Shown one piece after another: positions 1 to 5,330 of a stretch of DNA of 5,330 bases; the first letter of the stretch is position 1; every line of letters begins with the position of its first letter. A program made the translations under genes and the position numbers. Source of the stretch: an uncultured Alphaproteobacteria bacterium (GTDB taxonomy: Bacteria > Pseudomonadota > Alphaproteobacteria > Micavibrionales > Micavibrionaceae); NCBI GenBank assembly GCA_937128575.1, contig CAKZMN010000339.1:1-5330 (forward strand), read 5' to 3'. The notes under the pieces are model-generated. The model did not search any database. It saw nothing but the letters and a program-made list of their open reading frames with translations, and had not been told where the DNA came from.

Positions 1-399
1 GAACTCACAGCGACACATATCGCCAAACAAGACATCGTTATTACGACCGCCGTTATTCCAGGACGAAAAGACCCTGTTCTTGGAAGCAAAGCCATGTTGG
101 ACACGATGCGTCCGGGTTCAGTTCTTATCGATCTTGCCGTAGAACGCGGCGGGAATGTCGAAGGCGCCAAGCCAGGCGAAATCGTTACGACAGAAAATGG
201 TGTCCACATTGTGGGTCACTTAAACTGGCCGTCCCGTATGGCCGCTGACGCGTCCAATATGTTCGCCCGAAATATCAAAAACTTCCTACCGCTCGTAACA
301 GCGGAAGACGGATCTTATGCTCCAGACTGGGAAGACGAAATCATCAAAGGTTGCGCCCTCACAAAAGACGGCGAAATAGTGCACGAGAGGCTCTTATAA
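1..399 (+). CDS. pntA: NAD(P) transhydrogenase subunit alpha-1 (PntA/PntAA), 3' part only
   Basis: This is the C-terminal 132 codons of the soluble alpha-1 subunit (domain I), which binds NAD(H) and passes hydride to NADP+ held by domain III of PntB. The frame is open from base 1, so the gene begins upstream of the window. It carries family signatures recognised from E. coli PntA: DIVITTAVIPG near the left edge, MRPGSVLIDLAVERGGN, then PGEIVTTENGVHIVGHLNWPSR, the last equivalent to the mobile loop and nucleotide-site region. It ends at KDGEIVHERLL and a TAA. In E. coli the chain would continue through a linker into membrane helices; here it stops and those helices are a separate gene, the three-subunit form known from Rhodospirillum rubrum. 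The stop overlaps the next start (TAATG), which suggests translational coupling. No internal defect is visible. Identity is certain; only the subunit naming varies between databases. Confidence 0.96.
   Translation, partial: ELTATHIAKQDIVITTAVIPGRKDPVLGSKAMLDTMRPGSVLIDLAVERGGNVEGAKPGEIVTTENGVHIVGHLNWPSRMAADASNMFARNIKNFLPLVTAEDGSYAPDWEDEIIKGCALTKDGEIVHERLL
387..390 (+). promoter_or_regulatory. Ribosome binding site deciding the pntA2 start
   Basis: GAGG (within GAGAGG, 385-390) lies 8 bases before the ATG at 399. It lies inside the end of pntA. It supports the start at 399 over the in-frame ATG at 351, which would add 16 basic residues (RPHKRRRN...) that are only pntA read in another frame. 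Confidence 0.7.
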
Positions 400-719
400 T
401 GTCAGCTGTTCTCATTATGGCAGGCGGAGCGGCGGTTTCGCCTCTCGTCTTTCAACTCGCGATTTTCGTTATGGCGATTTTCGTCGGTTATTACGTTGTT
501 TGGTCTGTAACACCTGCGCTTCATACGCCGCTCATGGCCGTTACCAACGCCATTTCATCGGTTATTATTGTTGGCGCCGTGATCGCACTTGGCGCGGCGG
601 ACGCATCTGGCTTTTCTAAGTTTCTAGCTTTTTTAGGCGTGACACTAGCCTCTGTTAATATTTTTGGCGGCTTCATTATCACGCGCCGTATGCTGCACAT
701 GTTTAAGAAAAAGGATTAA
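399..719 (+). CDS. pntAB: NAD(P) transhydrogenase subunit alpha-2 (PntAB), membrane part
   Basis: This is a 106-residue inner-membrane subunit that, with the N-terminal half of PntB, forms the proton-conducting domain II of transhydrogenase. Three hydrophobic helices are visible, at about residues 15-37, 44-65 and 73-94. The segment TPALHTPLMAVTNAISSVI and the C-terminal ASVNIFGGF...TRRMLHMFKKKD match the C-terminal membrane part of E. coli PntA closely (HALHTPLMSVTNAIS, ASINIFGGF...RMLKMF). The length is normal for the separate alpha-2 subunit. The ATG at 399 overlaps the pntA stop, and a GAGG sits 8 bases before it. An earlier in-frame ATG at 351 would add an unlikely basic tail. pntB begins 6 bases after its TAA. 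The gene appears intact. Confidence 0.95.
   Translation: MSAVLIMAGGAAVSPLVFQLAIFVMAIFVGYYVVWSVTPALHTPLMAVTNAISSVIIVGAVIALGAADASGFSKFLAFLGVTLASVNIFGGFIITRRMLHMFKKKD
711..715 (+). promoter_or_regulatory. Ribosome binding site for pntB
   Basis: AAGGA lies 10 bases before the ATG at 726, inside the last codons of pntA2 (KKD-stop). It supports the start at 726, consistent with a PntB N-terminus that begins just ahead of the first membrane helix. Confidence 0.65.
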
Positions 720-725
720 GCCGCA

Positions 726-1490
726 ATGGAAAATTTCGCAGCTCTCATATATGTCATTTCATCTGTCTTATTCATCCTCGCCTTGCGCGGATTGTCACAC
801 CCAGAAACAGCGCGCCAAGGTTTGAACTTCGGTATCGCTGGCATGGCGCTGGCTATCTTCACTACCTTATTGCTGCCCAATGTTGGCGGTTATTTTTGGA
901 TTGTTATTGCCATAGCGCTCGGCGGCGGCATCGGTACAGTTATTGCGAACAAGATTGAAATGACCGCATTACCACAATTAATGGCAGCCTTTCACTCTTT
1001 GGTTGGTCTTTCTGCGGTATTCGTGGCAGCCGCCGCGTTCCACAACCCCGAGTCTTTTGGCATTGGAACGCAAGATGATATTCACTTGGTTTCGTTGATT
1101 GAAATGTCCATCGGCCTTGCGATTGGGGCGATTACCTTTACAGGGTCGTTGATTGCATGGGGTAAATTGCAGGGTACTATTTCAGGAAAACCCGTTACGT
1201 TTGGCGGCCAGCATGCCCTTAATGCGGCGCTTGGTGTTTTGCTTATATTGCTCATCATCATTCTGTGTGCTGGCGAGAGCGCAGTTATCTTCTGGATGAT
1301 TGCTTTGCTTGCTCTATCTCTTGGTGTTTTGATGATCATTCCAATTGGCGGCGCCGATATGCCCGTTATTGTTTCTATGCTTAACTCCTATTCTGGTTGG
1401 GCAGCCGCGGGGATCGGCTTTACGCTTCACAACAACCTGCTTATTATTACAGGCGCGCTTGTTGGCGCCTCTGGCGCTATTTTGTCTTAG
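726..1490 (+). CDS. pntB: Transhydrogenase subunit beta, membrane domain II segment (N-terminal part of PntB)
   Basis: This 254-residue open segment covers essentially all of the membrane domain of PntB, which couples proton passage to hydride transfer. Successive hydrophobic helices run through the chain, starting at about residue 6 and ending with the last one at about 236-254. Residues matching those implicated in proton conduction in E. coli are present: His90 in AAFHSLVGL, Asp211 in IGGADMPV and Asn220 in SMLNSYSGW. VEMTELPQL-type and GAITFTGSLIAWGKL segments are also typical (here IEMTALPQL). It stops at TAG (1488-1490), where the family normally has Tyr, close to the end of the last helix, so a truncated product would hold nearly complete domain II but lack the NADP(H) site. 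Start at 726 is supported by AAGGA upstream. It is the third gene of the pnt operon. Confidence 0.9.
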   Translation: MENFAALIYVISSVLFILALRGLSHPETARQGLNFGIAGMALAIFTTLLLPNVGGYFWIVIAIALGGGIGTVIANKIEMTALPQLMAAFHSLVGLSAVFVAAAAFHNPESFGIGTQDDIHLVSLIEMSIGLAIGAITFTGSLIAWGKLQGTISGKPVTFGGQHALNAALGVLLILLIIILCAGESAVIFWMIALLALSLGVLMIIPIGGADMPVIVSMLNSYSGWAAAGIGFTLHNNLLIITGALVGASGAILS

Positions 1491-1493
1491 ATT

Positions 1494-2114
1494 ATGTGTA
1501 AAGGCATGAACCATTCTATCCTTTCAGTATTGCTTGGTGGTTTTGGCGGCGAACAATATAGCGACGCCGCGCATGATTACGGCGACCGCACTGCCAAAAT
1601 TGGTGCTGCCGATGATGCGGCGTACATCATGAAGAACGCCTCTAAAGTTATTATCGTCCCGGGTTATGGTATGGCTGTTGCGCAAGCTCAACATGCTTTG
1701 CGCGAGATGGGCGACATCCTCAAAAAAGAAGGCGTTGATGTTAAATATGCCATTCACCCTGTTGCTGGGCGCATGCCCGGGCACATGAATGTTTTATTGG
1801 CGGAAGCCAACGTGCCTTATGACGAGGTGTTTGAAATGGAAGATATTAATCGTGAATTTGCGCAAGCCGATGTTGCTTATGTTATTGGCGCAAACGATAT
1901 TACTAATCCTTCAGCGAAAACCGACACCTCTTCACCAATTTACGGTATGCCTGTTTTAGATGTAGAAAAGGCCAAAACGGTTTTGTTTGTTAAGCGATCA
2001 ATGGGCTCTGGTTACGCAGGTATTGATAACCCTCTATTTTTCGAAGACAACACGATGATGTTGCTCAGTGATGCAAAAGCAATGACAGAGAACATCATCA
2101 AGGCTTTGGAATAA
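1494..2114 (+). CDS. pntB: Transhydrogenase subunit beta, NADP(H)-binding domain III segment (C-terminal part of PntB)
   Basis: These 206 codons continue the pntB frame one codon past the amber codon. They encode the domain II-III linker and the soluble NADP(H)-binding domain III. Motifs, in order: the dinucleotide-fold turn [11 protein letters not shown] (about 56-66), [18 protein letters not shown] (88-105), [12 protein letters not shown] (130-141, with the family's conserved Asp), GMPVLDV (151-157) and [17 protein letters not shown] (167-183). All match E. coli PntB well. If translated on its own the first usable starts are ATG 1494 or ATG 1506; neither has a well-spaced Shine-Dalgarno sequence, though the upstream stop lies only 3 bases before 1494, which would permit termination-reinitiation. 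Otherwise it is simply the C-terminal part of a read-through PntB. It ends in TAA, 11 bases before the hydrolase gene. Confidence 0.88.
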   Translation: MCKGMNHSILSVLLGGFGGEQYSDAAHDYGDRTAKIGAADDAAYIMKNASKVIIVPGYGMAVAQAQHALREMGDILKKEGVDVKYAIHPVAGRMPGHMNVLLAEANVPYDEVFEMEDINREFAQADVAYVIGANDITNPSAKTDTSSPIYGMPVLDVEKAKTVLFVKRSMGSGYAGIDNPLFFEDNTMMLLSDAKAMTENIIKALE

Positions 2115-2125
2115 AGCCCGAAAGC

Positions 2126-3142
2126 ATGAGCGCCCAAACAGATACAAGCATTGATAATCTCGAGGAACGTTTTTGCGAACCCGAAGGATGGCGCTGGGGA
2201 ACCCTTAAGCGTCAAGATCGACAAATACGATATGGTGTTTCTTTTCCTAAAGACTCCACGCCAGATGCAATTGTTGTGTGCTTGCCTGGCCTAAGTGAGT
2301 TTGGTGAAAAGTACTTTGAGCTCGCGCGTGACTTAAATGCGCGCAACATGGCCTTTTGGGTTTTGGACTGGACCGGGCATGGAAAATCCACGCGCTATTT
2401 TGATAAACACCCACAGAAACGACACTCCAGAGGCTTTCAAAATGATGTAGATGATCTGCACGCGCTTTATCTTGATTACATCAAGCATTCAAGCGTTCAC
2501 CCCGATGTGGGGCGCATTCCACGTGCTATGCTTGCCCATTCCATGGGCGGCAATATAGGGCTGCATTATCTACAGCAGCATCCAGAAACGTTTGATTGCG
2601 CTTTTTTCTCTGCGCCTATGTTTGGCCTAAAGGTTTTCTCCGCGCTGCCCAATTTTATATCGACAGGCATACTTGGGATCATGAATTTATTTTATGATAC
2701 GAATTACGCGCCCGGACAGTTTGATTGGCATGAAAATGCGCGGTCGGAAAATAGTAAAAACATATTTTCAAACGACGAAACGAGAAGCACTCTTCACCAT
2801 AGCTGGTGCTCCGCTAAACCAGAGCTTCGGACAGGCGGCGTTACATGGCGCTGGCTTTATGAAGCGGCAAAATCTTGTACCAAGTTGCAGGATAAAAAAC
2901 TCATCAAAACCATACAAACGCATTGTGTTGTCGCGCTGGCCGAGCATGAAGATTTGGTAGATAATCGCGCTACGCGCAAAATTGCAAAGAACTTACCTAA
3001 CGCTGAGCTGCTTGAATTCCCAGGATCGCGCCATGAGTTATTAATGGAACAGGACAAATACAGAGCACCCTTATTAAACAGCTTTCAGAAACTGGTTAAG
3101 GACCGCATAATTGATAACCCAGAAGCCTTGAAAACCTTTTAA
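2126..3142 (+). CDS. Alpha/beta hydrolase, lysophospholipase / monoacylglycerol lipase-like (PldB-type)
   Basis: This is a 338-residue serine hydrolase of the Hydrolase_4/COG2267 type, related to PldB and monoglyceride lipases, expected to cleave an acyl ester such as a lysophospholipid or monoacylglycerol; the substrate is not determinable here. Visible features are VVCLPGLSEFGEKY (50-63, oxyanion-side loop), VLDWTGHGKSTR (79-90), the nucleophile elbow LAHSMGGN with Ser139, an acid within EHEDLVDN (273-280; Glu275 or Asp279) and SRHELLME with His303. The elbow has Ala in place of the first Gly of GxSxG, a variant seen in PldB-like proteins. A hydrophobic stretch at 169-190 belongs to the cap region. 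No signal peptide is seen, so it is probably cytoplasmic or membrane-associated. The next Met is residue 75, after essential motifs, so the start at 2126 is secure despite a weak ribosome site. It lies 11 bases after pntB and ends with tandem stops TAATAA. Confidence 0.85.
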   Translation: MSAQTDTSIDNLEERFCEPEGWRWGTLKRQDRQIRYGVSFPKDSTPDAIVVCLPGLSEFGEKYFELARDLNARNMAFWVLDWTGHGKSTRYFDKHPQKRHSRGFQNDVDDLHALYLDYIKHSSVHPDVGRIPRAMLAHSMGGNIGLHYLQQHPETFDCAFFSAPMFGLKVFSALPNFISTGILGIMNLFYDTNYAPGQFDWHENARSENSKNIFSNDETRSTLHHSWCSAKPELRTGGVTWRWLYEAAKSCTKLQDKKLIKTIQTHCVVALAEHEDLVDNRATRKIAKNLPNAELLEFPGSRHELLMEQDKYRAPLLNSFQKLVKDRIIDNPEALKTF

Positions 3143-3175
3143 TAACAGGGCAAAGTAGAAGCATAGTATTTTGTC

Positions 3176-3180
3176 AGGAG
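3176..3180 (+). promoter_or_regulatory. Ribosome binding site for the 78-residue protein gene
   Basis: AGGAG lies 12 bases before the ATG at 3193, slightly further than usual, in the 50-base gap after the hydrolase. It is the clearest Shine-Dalgarno match in the window and supports this small gene as real. Confidence 0.65.
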
Positions 3181-3192
3181 ATTTAGATAAAA

Positions 3193-5330
<2,138 letters not shown>

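Larger units (their letters stand above)
726..2114 (+). pseudogene. pntB: pntB locus: full-length frame interrupted by one amber codon at 1488-1490
   Basis: Read as one gene this is 462 codons plus a TAA stop, the length recalled for E. coli PntB, with all domains present and no frameshift. The only defect is a TAG as codon 255. The context is [17 protein letters not shown], whereas E. coli has GAILSYIMCKAMNRS, so TAG stands in place of a tyrosine codon (TAT or TAC) by one base change. The 207 codons after it keep every recognisable domain III motif. That argues for a sequence error, a very recent mutation, read-through or suppression, or re-initiation at the ATG at 1494, rather than an old decayed gene. 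It is typed as a pseudogene only because the frame is formally broken; whether function is lost cannot be told from sequence. The two open segments are listed separately. Confidence 0.55.

Noticed and set aside
351..398. Earlier in-frame ATG for pntA2 giving a 122-residue product
   Set aside because: The extra residues are pntA coding sequence in another frame and strongly basic; the ATG at 399 has a GAGG at good spacing and gives the normal alpha-2 length.
1488..1490. Genome-wide reassignment of TAG as a sense codon
   Set aside because: The 78-residue gene ends naturally at TAG (3427-3429), and reading through it would only run into ligA antisense. One example is weak evidence, but nothing in the window supports a code change.
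1546..1570. GCGGCG...CGCCGC stem-loop downstream of the pntB amber codon as a read-through signal
   Set aside because: The stem is only 6 bp with a 13-base loop and begins about 55 bases after the TAG, too far for a usual read-through stimulator; it is easily explained by Gly/Ala codons.
1767..1778. GGGC...GCCC dyad in pntB
   Set aside because: It is short and fully explained by the conserved codons for AGRMPGH.
1082..1784. Minus-strand open frames of 66-86 codons opposite pntB
   Set aside because: They lie antisense to well-conserved pntB, have no recognisable domains or ribosome sites, and are expected by-products of the coding strand.
3128..3169. Possible promoter before the small gene (TTGAAA at 3128 and TAGTAT at 3164)
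   Set aside because: The spacing is about 30 bases, not 16-18, and no convincing -10 lies at the right distance.

Overview
The window looks like part of an alphaproteobacterial chromosome. Three things point there: the proton-translocating nicotinamide nucleotide transhydrogenase has the three-gene layout (separate soluble alpha-1 and membrane alpha-2 subunits, then beta) rather than the fused E. coli PntA; the LigA active-site context [15 protein letters not shown] is alphaproteobacterial in style; and the genes are tightly packed. Base composition is moderate, about 40-50% G+C in most stretches counted by hand. A marine Hyphomonas- or Rhodospirillum-like lineage is possible but only a guess. 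No mobile element, CRISPR array, tRNA or rRNA was seen.

Layout, left to right. Positions 1-399 (+) hold the 3' end of pntA (alpha-1, NAD(H)-binding domain I). Its TAA overlaps the ATG of pntA2 (399-719, alpha-2, three membrane helices of domain II). pntB follows at 726-2114, and its reading frame is interrupted by one in-frame TAG at 1488-1490. Then come an alpha/beta hydrolase of the lysophospholipase/monoacylglycerol-lipase type (2126-3142) and a 78-residue protein of unknown function (3193-3429). On the opposite strand, ligA (NAD-dependent DNA ligase) runs from beyond the right edge down to 3426. It meets the small gene tail to tail with a 4-base overlap. The five plus-strand genes have gaps of 0 to 50 bases and read as one transcription unit.

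The main observation is the pntB amber codon. The two halves (254 and 206 residues) are in the same frame, and together with the TAG and one ATT codon they make exactly 462 codons, the length recalled for E. coli PntB. The TAG sits where E. coli PntB has tyrosine (LSYIMCK there, LS-stop-IMCK here), near the end of the last membrane helix and just before the NADP(H)-binding domain III. This is a single-base change from a Tyr codon. It could be a sequence error, a recent nonsense mutation, a suppressed or read-through stop, or a split into separately made domain II and domain III polypeptides. The downstream half shows no decay.

A second observation is a composition step inside ligA. The 5' part of the gene (positions 4861-5330) is about 62% G+C by hand count, while samples from the 3' half are near 42%. 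The step lies close to the codons for the highly conserved NPRNAAAGS motif. A recombination junction or a chimeric assembly join would both fit.

Functionally, the pnt genes encode a membrane enzyme that uses the proton gradient to make NADPH from NADH. The hydrolase and the small protein are probably co-transcribed with it, without an evident mechanistic link. LigA is a housekeeping replication and repair enzyme.
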